A stretch of 64,000 bases of DNA from Pelagibius sp. (GTDB lineage: Bacteria; Pseudomonadota; Alphaproteobacteria; Kiloniellales; Kiloniellaceae), in contig NZ_JANQOI010000056.1 of the NCBI RefSeq assembly GCF_028289705.1, positions 1 through 64,000 on the forward strand, in the 5' to 3' direction. Of the stretch, positions 7,813-16,094 are shown piece by piece (the first letter of the stretch is position 1; every line of letters begins with the position of its first letter). Made by a program: the position numbers and the translations under genes. Under the pieces are notes generated by a model. It was given only the letters and a program-made list of their open reading frames with translations, was not told where the DNA came from and did no database searches.

Positions 7813-8233
7813 AGCCCAGGGCGATTTCCCAGGCCCCGAAGGCCAGTGGCAGGATCAGGATCTCCCCGGCCACCACGAGATAGTTGGGGTGGCGCAGGAA
7901 GCGGTAGGGCCCGCGGCGCACCAGGGGTGCCTGCGGCAGGGTGATGATCCGCGTCGTCCAGTAGCGGCCAAGGCTCAGCAGTATCCAGACGCGCAGGGCC
8001 TGAAGCCCCAGGAAAGCGGCCAGCAGCAGCCAGTTCGGCGTGGCGTCGGGCGGAACCAGGATCGCCAAGGCCAGCAGCCAGAGCGCGTGCAAGCCGACCA
8101 GGAGCGGATAGTGCGCCGCCCCAACCTCCGACGCGCCTTCCGCCAGCAGGCGGCGGGTGTTGCGCCGGGCGTAGACAAGCTCGGCCAGGCGCTGCAGCGC
8201 CACCAGAAGCAGGACGGCCCAGAGGACGCTCAC
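7730..8233 (-). CDS. isoprenylcysteine carboxyl methyltransferase-family methyltransferase
   Basis: This 167-residue integral-membrane methyltransferase of the ICMT family has about four hydrophobic segments. The C-terminal SAM-binding signature GPYRFLRHPNYLVVAGE sits near residues 107-123, and RHPNY is the hallmark. GTG at 8233 lies four bases after the stop of the type III polyketide synthase gene, so the two form an operon. In Bacillus subtilis the analogous pair bpsA-bpsB makes alkylpyrones and methylates them. By analogy this enzyme probably O-methylates the polyketide product; that is inference. Confidence 0.88.
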   Translation of the reverse strand: MSVLWAVLLLVALQRLAELVYARRNTRRLLAEGASEVGAAHYPLLVGLHALWLLALAILVPPDATPNWLLLAAFLGLQALRVWILLSLGRYWTTRIITLPQAPLVRRGPYRFLRHPNYLVVAGEILILPLAFGAWEIALGFSLANALLLAHRIRLENAALAPRRVVS

Positions 8234-8237
8234 GGCC

Positions 8238-9359
8238 TCAGGCCTCCAGGATCTGGAACCCGGCGGTGAAACCCGGGCCGAGGGCGGTCATCAGATAGCG
8301 CCCCTGCATGCCGGCGTCGCGCATGCGTTCCAGCACGAAAAGCACCGTGACCGCGGACATGTTGCCGAAGTCGCGCAGCACGCCGCGGGCTTCCGCCAGG
8401 CCGCCGTCTGCCAAACCGAAGGTCTCCTCCAGGGCGGTGAGCACCTTGGCGCCGCCGGGATGGCAGACATAGCCGTCGAAATCCGCACGGCTCAACCCTT
8501 GGGCAAGGAGGAACTCGTCCAGCGCCGCACCGAAACGCTCACGGATCAGCGCCGGGATATCGCGGGAGAAGAGCACTCCCAGGCCGTCGTTCTCCACCGT
8601 CCAGCCCATGACGTCCAGGGAGGCCGGCCAGGTGTATTCGCCGGAGCCCGCCAAGCGCAGCGCGGGCCCGGAGGACACCGGGCTTGAGTCCCCGGCCTTG
8701 GGCGACTCCAGCAGCACGGCGGCGGCGCCGTCGCCGAAGAGGGCGGTGGCGATGACGTTGCTCTTGGAGCGGTCCTCGGAGCGGAAGGTGAGGGCGCAGA
8801 GCTCCACCACCAGACAGAGCACCCGCATGCCCGGCCGGCTAGCGGCCAGCGCCGCGGCGCGGGAGAGGCCCAGGACACCGCCGGCGCAGCCGAGGCCGAA
8901 GATCGGCAGCCGCAGCACGTCGCGCCGGAAGGGCAGGCGGTCCATCAGCCGTGCGTCCAGACTGGGGGTTGCCACCCCCGTCGTGGAGACCGCCACGATG
9001 GCGTCGACCTCCTCTGGCTTCACGCCGGCACCGGCCAGACAGGTAAGACTGGCGTCCTCCAGCAGGGCGAGGGCGTTGTCGATGTAGAGCTGATTGCGGC
9101 CCGCCCAGTCGCTGGCTTCGAGGTACCACTCGATGGGCACGCAGGATCGCCGCGTGCTGATTCCAGCATTGGCGAAGGCCGGCAGCAGACGCTCGATGTC
9201 GATCCGGCGGCCGCCAAACAGGGACCTGGCCGTGGTGACCACGTCTTCCTGGCGCAGGGTGTAGGGGGGAACCGCCGTTGCGATGGACGCAAGCGCGACG
9301 GCGGGGGCTGGCTCGGGCGCGCGCTGGTCTTGCGGCTCGTCAGCCAGATAGAGGTTCAA
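8238..9359 (-). CDS. type III polyketide synthase (chalcone synthase-like)
   Basis: This 373-residue ketosynthase of the chalcone/stilbene synthase superfamily has all three catalytic residues visible: Cys158 in GLGCAGGVLGL, His300 in YVCHPGGAK and Asn333 in DFGNMSAVTV. Such enzymes extend acyl starters with malonyl-CoA to alkylpyrones or alkylresorcinols without an acyl carrier protein. The only start available is TTG at 9359, with a weak GGGAG about 15 bases upstream. It is immediately followed by an ICMT-type methyltransferase gene, as in bpsAB. The product is probably a membrane-associated phenolic or pyrone lipid; the starter is unknown. Confidence 0.95.
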   Translation of the reverse strand: MNLYLADEPQDQRAPEPAPAVALASIATAVPPYTLRQEDVVTTARSLFGGRRIDIERLLPAFANAGISTRRSCVPIEWYLEASDWAGRNQLYIDNALALLEDASLTCLAGAGVKPEEVDAIVAVSTTGVATPSLDARLMDRLPFRRDVLRLPIFGLGCAGGVLGLSRAAALAASRPGMRVLCLVVELCALTFRSEDRSKSNVIATALFGDGAAAVLLESPKAGDSSPVSSGPALRLAGSGEYTWPASLDVMGWTVENDGLGVLFSRDIPALIRERFGAALDEFLLAQGLSRADFDGYVCHPGGAKVLTALEETFGLADGGLAEARGVLRDFGNMSAVTVLFVLERMRDAGMQGRYLMTALGPGFTAGFQILEA

Positions 9360-9500
9360 GGCGGTGATATCCGTCTCCCATAGGTCATGCTTGGGGGCCC
9401 GTGATCCGGCGAATCCTCGCGCCGGCAGGCCCCTGATTCCTCTGCTCCCCTCATCGTCTGATACGTGCGCCTGGGCCGCTCGGTTTCAATGCACCCTTTG

Positions 9501-9515
9501 TTAACGATTTGTTCA
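9501..9515 (+). promoter_or_regulatory. CtrA-like half/variant site
   Basis: The sequence TTAACGATTTGTTCA resembles the alphaproteobacterial CtrA box (TTAA-N7-TTAA), with a degenerate second half. It lies about 95 bases upstream of the small secreted protein gene at 9610 and in the divergent region of the PKS gene. A very similar sequence occurs at 10085. Binding is inferred only. Confidence 0.35.
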
Positions 9516-9609
9516 TCACGGCCCTTAACCCGGCCATAGGGCCAAGCTGATAGGCTTCCCGGGCTCAGGATGAGCGGCCTGTGGTGCAATCTGGTAGGTA
9601 GCCAGTGCG

Positions 9610-10056
9610 ATGGACATTCGAATCAAGCTGTTTCTGGTCGGCACCATGATCGGGGTGCTCGGCTGTGCCGGCGGCCTCGCGATGGCCGGCGAAATGCTGA
9701 CGACCCACCCCAGCCACTATCAGGAACACCGGCCCAGCGACAGCGCCGGAAGCGCCGGAATCTCGGGCAAAACGAAGCAGGCCCGTGCCGGTTCGCGAAT
9801 CCTGGTGCGCGACGAGGGACGCCTGATCGAGCGCTGGATGCTGAATGCCGACCTCTCCAAGGCCTGCAGCAAGGGCCGGTTCCGCCAGAAACGCGACAAG
9901 TTCTTCGTCGGGATCGTCGATGGGTTGACCTACGGCGCGGCGGTCGGCGGCCACGGCAGCCTGGTGGATCGGGGGAAAATGGCGGAAAATCAAGTGGTTT
10001 ACCTGTTCCGCGGGCAGGGCACCACCAACTGCCGGGTCTACCACCGAACAAAGTAA
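9610..10056 (+). CDS. secreted protein of unknown function
   Basis: This 148-residue protein has a probable N-terminal signal peptide (residues 1-26, ending GLAMA). The mature part is basic, with two cysteines (in SKACSKG and TNCRVYH) that could form a disulfide. I do not recognise a family. The ATG at 9610 has a weak GGTAGGTAG upstream. The gene is monocistronic and is followed about 110 bases later by a strong terminator hairpin. Confidence 0.65.
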   Translation: MDIRIKLFLVGTMIGVLGCAGGLAMAGEMLTTHPSHYQEHRPSDSAGSAGISGKTKQARAGSRILVRDEGRLIERWMLNADLSKACSKGRFRQKRDKFFVGIVDGLTYGAAVGGHGSLVDRGKMAENQVVYLFRGQGTTNCRVYHRTK

Positions 10057-10084
10057 CGAAGTTTTTTCACGAATCATTAAGCTG

Positions 10085-10099
10085 TTAACCATTTGTTTA
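10085..10099 (+). promoter_or_regulatory. CtrA-like site TTAA-N7-TTTA
   Basis: TTAACCATTTGTTTA matches the CtrA box TTAA-N7-TTAA except for one base. It sits between the secreted-protein gene and the terminator, about 245 bases upstream of the lipoprotein gene. The resemblance to the site at 9501 (GTTAACnATTTGTTyA) suggests that one regulator binds both. The function is inferred. Confidence 0.4.
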
Positions 10100-10167
10100 C
10101 CATCTGGGGTGCACACTGCATTCACGGTTCATCGACCGTCTCCTGAAATTGATTGCATCGACCTCTC

Positions 10168-10200
10168 GAAAGCCCCGCCTCCCCGGCGGGGCTTTTCCTT
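10168..10200 (+). terminator. rho-independent terminator
   Basis: The hairpin AAAGCCCCGCC-tcccc-GGCGGGGCTTTT is followed by CCTTT. The stem is strong and the T-run follows it directly. It closes the transcript of the secreted-protein gene at 9610. Confidence 0.85.
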
Positions 10201-10328
10201 TCGATCCCTCGTTTTCAGGGCCACAGAGGCAGGGACGGGCGGGTGCCAAGCCGTCAGCGGCGATCTTGCCCGCCCCGTCCGGCGCCATTAGAAGGTTGTT
10301 AACCAAAGTCACTCGGGATGTTGACGTC

Positions 10329-10580
10329 GTGCGTAGTCTCGTAACTGCATCTGCTTTCGGCCTCCTGCTGCTTCTGACCGGCTGCTTTGCGCCCAGCAAG
10401 GCGGACATCATCAAGAAGGCGGAGGGCGCTTCGACCAGTTCGGAACTTGAAGCCGTCCTCGGCGAGCCCAGCGAAGTCTCCAAGTTCGGCCCCCTCGAAA
10501 AGTGGACCTACAAGGCGGCGGACGGGGCGGTGATTTTTCTGATCGCCGCCGACACCATTACCTTTGAGGTAACCGACTAG
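10329..10580 (+). CDS. small lipoprotein with BamE/SmpA-like fold (predicted)
   Basis: This 83-residue protein has a lipoprotein signal: MRSLVTASAFGLLLLLTGC, with the lipobox LLTGC near residue 19. The mature part (KADIIKKAEGASTSSELEAVLGEPSEV...) resembles the short BamE/SmpA-like domain, in which a helix with a VLGEPS-type turn precedes strands; this assignment is tentative. The GTG at 10329 is chosen because it gives a proper signal sequence; upstream in-frame starts would bury it. It lies upstream of the transglycosylase gene on the same strand. Confidence 0.75.
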   Translation: MRSLVTASAFGLLLLLTGCFAPSKADIIKKAEGASTSSELEAVLGEPSEVSKFGPLEKWTYKAADGAVIFLIAADTITFEVTD

Positions 10581-10744
10581 CGATAGGCGGCACCGCGACC
10601 GGCGCCGGCGGGACGGGCTATTCGGGGCGAGTCGCCTGGATTGCCAAGACTCTTGAGCTTGTGGCACAAGGGCGCGTCCGGCGCAGTATGGCAAATCAGA
10701 GGCGCCGGCGACCCGGTGGCGCGAAGCGTGAGGTGAGCAGTTTC

Positions 10745-11956
10745 ATGCCCAGGCTGATTTCAGTCATTTCCGCCCTGTCGCTTGGCATGCTGATGGCCGT
10801 CCTCGGCCCGGGGAGCCTGAAGGCGCAGCAGGGCGACGCGGACTTCCAAAGCTGGCTGGCCGCGTTCAAGCAGGAAGCCGCGGCCAAGGGAATCCGCGCC
10901 GATACCATCGAGACCGCCTTCGCCGGCGTGACCCCGATTGCCCGGGTGCTCGAGAAGGACCGCAGCCAGCGCGAGTTCACGCTTACCTTCAGCGGCTACA
11001 TGCGCTCCAGCGTGACCGAGAGCCGGGTCGAGCGGGCGCAACGGCTGCTGCAGGAGCATCGCGGCCTGTTGGAGCGGGTCCAGGCCAAGTACGGGGTGCA
11101 ACCGCGGTTCCTGGTCTCGTTCTGGGGCCTGGAGAGCAATTTCGGCGACTACACCGGCGGCTTCTCGGTGATCGGCGCCCTTGCGACCCTGGCCCATGAC
11201 ACGCGGCGCGGCGCCTTCTTCCGCAGCGAACTGCTAAACGCCCTGCAGATCCTGGACGAGGGCCACATCGCCGCCGCGCGCATGACCGGGTCCTGGGCCG
11301 GCGCCATGGGCCAGGTGCAGTTCATTCCCTCGACCTTCGTGAACTTCGCCGTGGACTTCGATGGCGACGGCCGGCGCGACATCTGGAACAGCCTGCCCGA
11401 TATCTTCGCCTCGGCCGCCAACTACCTCTCGCAGGAGGGCTGGCGCGGCGACGAGACCTGGGGCCGCGAGGTGCTGCTGCCGATGGGCTTCGACTACGGC
11501 CACGCCAGCCTCAAGAAGCGCAAACCCCTCAACGCCTGGGCCGAGGTGCATGGTCTGAAGCAAGGCAACGGCGGGCCGTTGCCGCGGGCCGACCTGGAGG
11601 CTTCCCTCGTGCTGCCGGCGGGCCATCGCGGACCCGCCTTCCTGGTGTACCGGAACTACCGCACGATTCTGATCTGGAACCGCTCCATTCTCTACGCCCT
11701 CGCGGTGGGTCATCTCGCCGACCGCATCGCCGGCGCGCCGGCCCTGGCCTCGCTCCCGGAGGAGAAGGCGATCAGCGTCAGAGACATCGAAGAGATGCAG
11801 ACCTTGCTCAACGCCAAGGGCTATGACGCCGGCGAACCGGATGGACTGGTCGGCCGCCGGACACGGGCGGCGCTCAGCGCCTATCAGCGCTCGGTGGGCG
11901 AGCCTGCCGACGGCCACCCGACCCTAGAAATCCTAAAACTGCTGCGGGGCCAATAG
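10745..11956 (+). CDS. lytic murein transglycosylase, MltB family, with peptidoglycan-binding domain
   Basis: This 403-residue periplasmic enzyme cleaves peptidoglycan glycan strands non-hydrolytically. The N-terminal signal peptide ends near LKAQQG (residue 28). An SLT_2/MltB-type catalytic domain follows, with the putative catalytic Glu130 in FWGLESNFGDYTGG and the family block SWAGAMGQVQFIPSTF. A C-terminal PG_binding_1 repeat (about residues 340-400, with DAGEPDGLVGRRTRAALSAYQR) anchors it to the wall. The ATG at 10745 gives a normal signal peptide. It sits beside rlpA and dacC, an envelope-remodelling group. Confidence 0.94.
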   Translation: MPRLISVISALSLGMLMAVLGPGSLKAQQGDADFQSWLAAFKQEAAAKGIRADTIETAFAGVTPIARVLEKDRSQREFTLTFSGYMRSSVTESRVERAQRLLQEHRGLLERVQAKYGVQPRFLVSFWGLESNFGDYTGGFSVIGALATLAHDTRRGAFFRSELLNALQILDEGHIAAARMTGSWAGAMGQVQFIPSTFVNFAVDFDGDGRRDIWNSLPDIFASAANYLSQEGWRGDETWGREVLLPMGFDYGHASLKKRKPLNAWAEVHGLKQGNGGPLPRADLEASLVLPAGHRGPAFLVYRNYRTILIWNRSILYALAVGHLADRIAGAPALASLPEEKAISVRDIEEMQTLLNAKGYDAGEPDGLVGRRTRAALSAYQRSVGEPADGHPTLEILKLLRGQ

Positions 11957-12058
11957 AGCTGGCGGGCAGCAGGAAGGCGCCGGGCCGTGGCATTGCGGGA
12001 CAGAAAGAAGCGCCTTAGACTACAACATCCAGTGGGGGGATGCTTGCGAGACTACAAG

Positions 12059-13024
12059 ATGATGACCGGATGGGTCAGGATCGGCCTGCTTCTGCTGGGC
12101 CTTTCGGCGGTCCTGGCCGCCTGTGCCGAGACCGAACTGGCGGTGCACAACGCCAAGCGGTTTCAGGCCCAGCCCGAACCGCCGCCGGTCCCGAAGGGCA
12201 CCTACAAGGTGGGCAAGCCCTACCAGATCAAGAACATCTGGTACTACCCGCGTGTCGACTTCAGCTATGACGAGACCGGGATCGCCTCCTGGTACGGCCC
12301 CGGCTTTCACGGCAAGCGCACGGCCAACGGCGAGGTCTATGACCAAAACGCCCTGACCGCGGCGCACCGCACCCTGCCGATGCCGACCATGGTGCAAGTC
12401 ACCAACCTGGAGAACGGCCGCTCGATCCGCGTGCGCATCAACGACCGCGGCCCCTTCGCCCATGGCCGCATCATCGATCTGTCGAAGCGGGGCGCCGAAC
12501 TCCTGGGGTTCCTGCGCCAGGGCACCGCAAAGGTGCGGGTTCAGGTGCTGGAGGGGGAAAGCCGGCGCCTGGAGAGCCAGGCGAAGGGACTGGAACCGAC
12601 GCCCGGCGCGCCGCCGGCGGTCCCCGTAGAGACGGTTACGGTGCAGCAACTGCCCCCGGTCGGTGGAACGGCCCCCGCCGCGCCCGCGCCGTCGGCCGAA
12701 CCGACCCGGGTTGCCCAGGCTTCGGTGCTCGACGCCTCCCAGGCGTCCGTCCCCGTCGCGGCGGAACCCCTGGTCACCCAGCGGGCGGTGCGTGCGACCC
12801 GGCTCTATGTCCAGGCCGGCGCCTTCACTCAGATCGCCAATGCCGAGCGCATGCGCGCGCGCCTCTCCGGACTCGGCAACGTCCAGATCTCCCGCGCGGT
12901 GATCGGGGACAACCGCTTCTTCCGGGTCCGTGTGGGGCCGCTTCGGAGCGTCGAAGAGGCGGATTCGATGCTGAACCGGCTGCTCTACAACGGCATCACC
13001 AACGCCAAGGTGGTTGTCGAATGA
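12059..13024 (+). CDS. rlpA: RlpA-family septal lipoprotein with SPOR domain
   Basis: This lipoprotein of about 321 residues has the lipobox LAAC. The double-psi beta-barrel RlpA domain contains GIASWYGPGFHGKRTANGE and RVRINDRGPF..GRIIDLS, including the Asp-Arg-Gly-Pro block. A proline/alanine-rich linker leads to a C-terminal SPOR domain (about residues 245-321, RLYVQAGAFTQIANAERM), which binds denuded septal glycan. RlpA acts as a lytic transglycosylase in daughter-cell separation in some bacteria. The ATG at 12059 gives a compact signal sequence; TTG at 12044 is an alternative. It heads the dacC-tmk-holB-metG run. Confidence 0.93.
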   Translation: MMTGWVRIGLLLLGLSAVLAACAETELAVHNAKRFQAQPEPPPVPKGTYKVGKPYQIKNIWYYPRVDFSYDETGIASWYGPGFHGKRTANGEVYDQNALTAAHRTLPMPTMVQVTNLENGRSIRVRINDRGPFAHGRIIDLSKRGAELLGFLRQGTAKVRVQVLEGESRRLESQAKGLEPTPGAPPAVPVETVTVQQLPPVGGTAPAAPAPSAEPTRVAQASVLDASQASVPVAAEPLVTQRAVRATRLYVQAGAFTQIANAERMRARLSGLGNVQISRAVIGDNRFFRVRVGPLRSVEEADSMLNRLLYNGITNAKVVVE

Positions 13025-13159
13025 CCCGGATTGTCCCGCCCGCAGCATTGCGCGCCCGAGGCCCTGCCAACGGCACCACAGTTTCGGCCCAATCTGCCGT
13101 TACCGTGGCCATCGACTGTCCTTCCGTTTCTTCCTTCAGGCGCTGGAGGTAGCCGCCCC

Positions 13160-14308
13160 ATGAATTGGTTCAAGCCCCTTGTCCTGCTTCTCGGCGTCAC
13201 GGCCGGCCTCTGGCTCGGCGGGCCCCTGGCGACGCCGGCCGCCGCCATTGAAACCCAGGCGCGCGAAGCCCTGCTGCTCGATGCGCAGACCGGGGCCGTC
13301 CTGCTCGACAAGAATTCCGAGGTCTCCATGCCGCCGGCCTCCATGAGCAAGATCATGACCGCCTTCATGGTCTTCGAGCGCCTGAAGGACGGGCGTCTGT
13401 CCCTCGAAGACAAGCTGCCGGTGAGCGAGAAAGCCTGGCGCATGGGCGGCTCCAAGATGTTCGTGGAGGTGGGCGACCAGATCCGCGTGGAAGACCTGCT
13501 GCGCGGCGTCATCGTGCAGTCGGGCAATGACGCCTGCATCGTTCTGGCCGAGGGGCTGGCGGGCAGCGAGGAAGCCTTTGCAGACCAGATGACCGCCAGG
13601 GCCCGGGAAATCGGCATGACCGGCAGCACCTTCGCCAACGCCACCGGCTGGCCACACCCGAACCACCGCATGACGGCGCGCGATCTGGCGACCCTGGCCC
13701 ACCGGCTCATCACCGACCATCCCGAGCACTACCATTACTACGCGGAAAAGGAGTTCACCTGGTCCGACATCCGCCAGGGCAACCGCAATCCGCTTCTGTA
13801 TAAGAACATCGGCGCGGACGGCCTGAAGACCGGCCACACGGAAGAAGCCGGCTATGGGCTGACAGCCTCCGCGGTTCAGAATGACCGCCGCCTGATCCTG
13901 GTGCTGAACGGCCTGCCCAGCATCAAGGCGCGCTCCGCCGAGGCCGAGCGGCTGATGTCCTGGGGCTTCCGCGAGTTCGGCAACTATGCCCTCTTCAAGG
14001 CCGGGGAAACCGTCGACGAGGCGCCGGTTTGGCTGGGCGCGGAGGACACGGTGCCCCTGGTGATCGCCGACGACCTGACGGTGACCCTGCCGCGCAACGC
14101 CCGCAACGGCATGAAGGTCTCCGTGGTTTACGACAGCCCGATCCCGGCCCCGGTGCCGGCTGGACAGGAGATTGCGCAACTCCGGATCTCCTGGCCCGAT
14201 GGTGTGCCGGTGGAGGTGCCGCTGATGGCGGGCAGCGACGTCGAGCAACTCGGTCCCTTCGGGCGCATTGCCGCCAGCATCAAGTTCCTCCTCCTCGGAA
14301 CGCCTTGA
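13160..14308 (+). CDS. dacC: D-alanyl-D-alanine carboxypeptidase (class C low-molecular-weight PBP)
   Basis: This 382-residue periplasmic serine D,D-carboxypeptidase has a signal peptide of about 29 residues. Three catalytic motifs are present: S61-M-S-K64, S121-G-N and K223-T-G. A C-terminal beta-rich PBP5_C domain follows (about 290-380). Its end (GPFGRIAASIKFLLLGTP) looks like the amphipathic membrane anchor of PBP5/6. It trims the terminal D-Ala of peptidoglycan stem peptides. GGAGG precedes the ATG at 13160. Its stop codon overlaps the TTG start of tmk. Confidence 0.95.
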   Translation: MNWFKPLVLLLGVTAGLWLGGPLATPAAAIETQAREALLLDAQTGAVLLDKNSEVSMPPASMSKIMTAFMVFERLKDGRLSLEDKLPVSEKAWRMGGSKMFVEVGDQIRVEDLLRGVIVQSGNDACIVLAEGLAGSEEAFADQMTARAREIGMTGSTFANATGWPHPNHRMTARDLATLAHRLITDHPEHYHYYAEKEFTWSDIRQGNRNPLLYKNIGADGLKTGHTEEAGYGLTASAVQNDRRLILVLNGLPSIKARSAEAERLMSWGFREFGNYALFKAGETVDEAPVWLGAEDTVPLVIADDLTVTLPRNARNGMKVSVVYDSPIPAPVPAGQEIAQLRISWPDGVPVEVPLMAGSDVEQLGPFGRIAASIKFLLLGTP

Positions 14309-14982
14309 GTGGGCCGCCGACATCCGCCGATACCGGGCGTGGCCGTTTCATCACGCTGGAAGGCGGAGAGGGGACCGGGAAATCTACCCAGCAGGGCCGG
14401 CTCGCTGCCTGGCTGAGGGATCAGGGCCTGACGGTCGTCGAGACCCGCGAGCCCGGCGGCAGCCCCGGCGCGGAGCAGATCCGCGATCTGCTGGTGACCG
14501 GGGAGGCGGGGCGCTGGGACGCGATGACCGAGACCCTGCTGCACTTCGCCGCGCGCCGCGACCATTTCGTCCGGACCATCCAACCCGCTCTGGCCGCCGG
14601 CACCTGGGTGGTGAGCGACCGCTTCGCCGATTCCACCCTGGCCTACCAGGGCTTCGGCCACGGCCTTGGTCGCGCCCCGGTGGAGGCGCTCTATCGCCTC
14701 GTGCTGGACGACTTCACGCCGGACCTCACCCTGATCCTGGACTTGCCGGCGCAGGCGGGCTTGGATAGGGCCCGGCAGAGGATCGGCGACAGCGGCGCGG
14801 CGGAGGACCGCTACGAGTCCATGGACGAAAGCTTTCACGAACGCCTCTACGAAGGCTTTCGCGACATTGCCCGGCGCGAGCCCGGGCGCTGCCGGCTGAT
14901 CGACGCCTCCGGCAGCGAGGACGCGGTGGCTGCGGCGATCCGAAACGCCGTTGCCGACCGCTTCCAGGACCTCTCGCCGTGA
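14305..14982 (+). CDS. tmk: thymidylate kinase
   Basis: This 225-residue dTMP kinase converts dTMP to dTDP with ATP. It has the P-loop GGEGTGKST (residues 20-28), the nucleotide-binding segment ETREPGGSPGAEQIR and the motif VVSDRFADSTLAYQG. The start is TTG at 14305, overlapping the dacC stop in a TTGA arrangement; no ATG lies in a suitable position. It overlaps holB by four bases (GTGA). Translational coupling along dacC-tmk-holB is likely. Confidence 0.95.
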   Translation: MSGPPTSADTGRGRFITLEGGEGTGKSTQQGRLAAWLRDQGLTVVETREPGGSPGAEQIRDLLVTGEAGRWDAMTETLLHFAARRDHFVRTIQPALAAGTWVVSDRFADSTLAYQGFGHGLGRAPVEALYRLVLDDFTPDLTLILDLPAQAGLDRARQRIGDSGAAEDRYESMDESFHERLYEGFRDIARREPGRCRLIDASGSEDAVAAAIRNAVADRFQDLSP

Positions 14983-16061
14983 GCGATAAGGCCCCGGTCT
15001 GGCCGCAGCCGCGCCTGAATGACGGCCTGCAAGGCCAGGAGGCGGCCGAAGCCACGCTGCTCAGGGCCGCCACCTCCGGCCGTCTGCCCCATGCCTGGCT
15101 GCTCACCGGCCCACGCGGGGTCGGCAAGGCGACGCTGGCCTATCGCTTCGCCCGCTATCTCCTGGCTGAACCGACCCAGGAGGTTGGCCTGTTCGGGGAT
15201 TCCCCGGAAACCCTCCACGTTTCGCCCGAAGATCCGGTCTTCCGGCGGGTCGCCGCCGGCGGCCACAGCGATCTTCTGACCCTGGAGCGTCAGGCCGACG
15301 AGAAGGGGAAGATGCGCAGCGTGATCCCCGTCGACGACGTCCGGCGGCTGCTGTCCTTCGCCCGCATGACGGCGGGCGAGGGGGGTTGGCGGGTGGCCAT
15401 TGTAGACTCCATCGACGAAATGAACCGCAACGCCGCCAACGCCCTCCTGAAGATCCTGGAAGAGCCGCCGCCGCGTAGCCTCCTGCTGCTGGTGAGCCAT
15501 GCGCCCGGTGCCCTGCTGCCCACAATCCGCTCGCGCTGCTGCCAGCTCGCGCTGGCACCTCTCGGGGAGGATCTGGTGGCAGAGCTGCTGCAGAGCCACG
15601 AACCGGGCCTCTCGGGCGAGGAGGCCCTGGCCCTGGCGCGGCTCTCCGAAGGCAGCATCGGGCGTGCCCTGTCCCTGGCACGCCACGGCGGGCTGGCGCT
15701 CTATGGCGATATGATCGCGCTGCTGGGGACCCTGCCTGCCCTCGACGTCAAGGCGCTGCACGCCCTGGCCGAGCGCTGGGGACAGGCGAAGGACCCGGCC
15801 GCCTTCGAAACCGGGATGGCCCTGCTCATCTGGTGGCTGGGGCGTCTGGTCCGCGCCGGCTCCATGGGCACCGAGGTCCAGGAGGTGGTGTCGGGAGAGG
15901 CGGCCCTGACGGGGCGGCTGCTGGCCGGCCAGCCCCTTGCGCAATGGCTTGGCCTGTGGGAGAAGATCAGCCGCCTTTTCGCCCGGACCGAGGCGGCCAA
16001 TCTGGACCGGAAACAGGTGGTTCTGACCGCCTTTCTGTCGCTGGAGAGCGGGGCCTCCTAG
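14979..16061 (+). CDS. holB: DNA polymerase III subunit delta'
   Basis: This 360-residue clamp-loader subunit has an AAA+ fold with the P-loop-like segment LTGPRGVGKATLAYRFARYL near residue 43. The delta'/gamma-type block NRNAANALLKILEEPPPRSLLLLVSH is near residue 150. The cysteine cluster that binds zinc in enterobacterial delta' is absent, as I expect for alphaproteobacterial HolB. The GTG start lies within the tmk stop. The tmk-holB-metG-tatD order is conserved in many bacteria and supports the call. Confidence 0.95.
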   Translation: MSDKAPVWPQPRLNDGLQGQEAAEATLLRAATSGRLPHAWLLTGPRGVGKATLAYRFARYLLAEPTQEVGLFGDSPETLHVSPEDPVFRRVAAGGHSDLLTLERQADEKGKMRSVIPVDDVRRLLSFARMTAGEGGWRVAIVDSIDEMNRNAANALLKILEEPPPRSLLLLVSHAPGALLPTIRSRCCQLALAPLGEDLVAELLQSHEPGLSGEEALALARLSEGSIGRALSLARHGGLALYGDMIALLGTLPALDVKALHALAERWGQAKDPAAFETGMALLIWWLGRLVRAGSMGTEVQEVVSGEAALTGRLLAGQPLAQWLGLWEKISRLFARTEAANLDRKQVVLTAFLSLESGAS

Positions 16062-16094
16062 GGCGCCGGCCGGCCGACCCGATGGAGACCCCCG

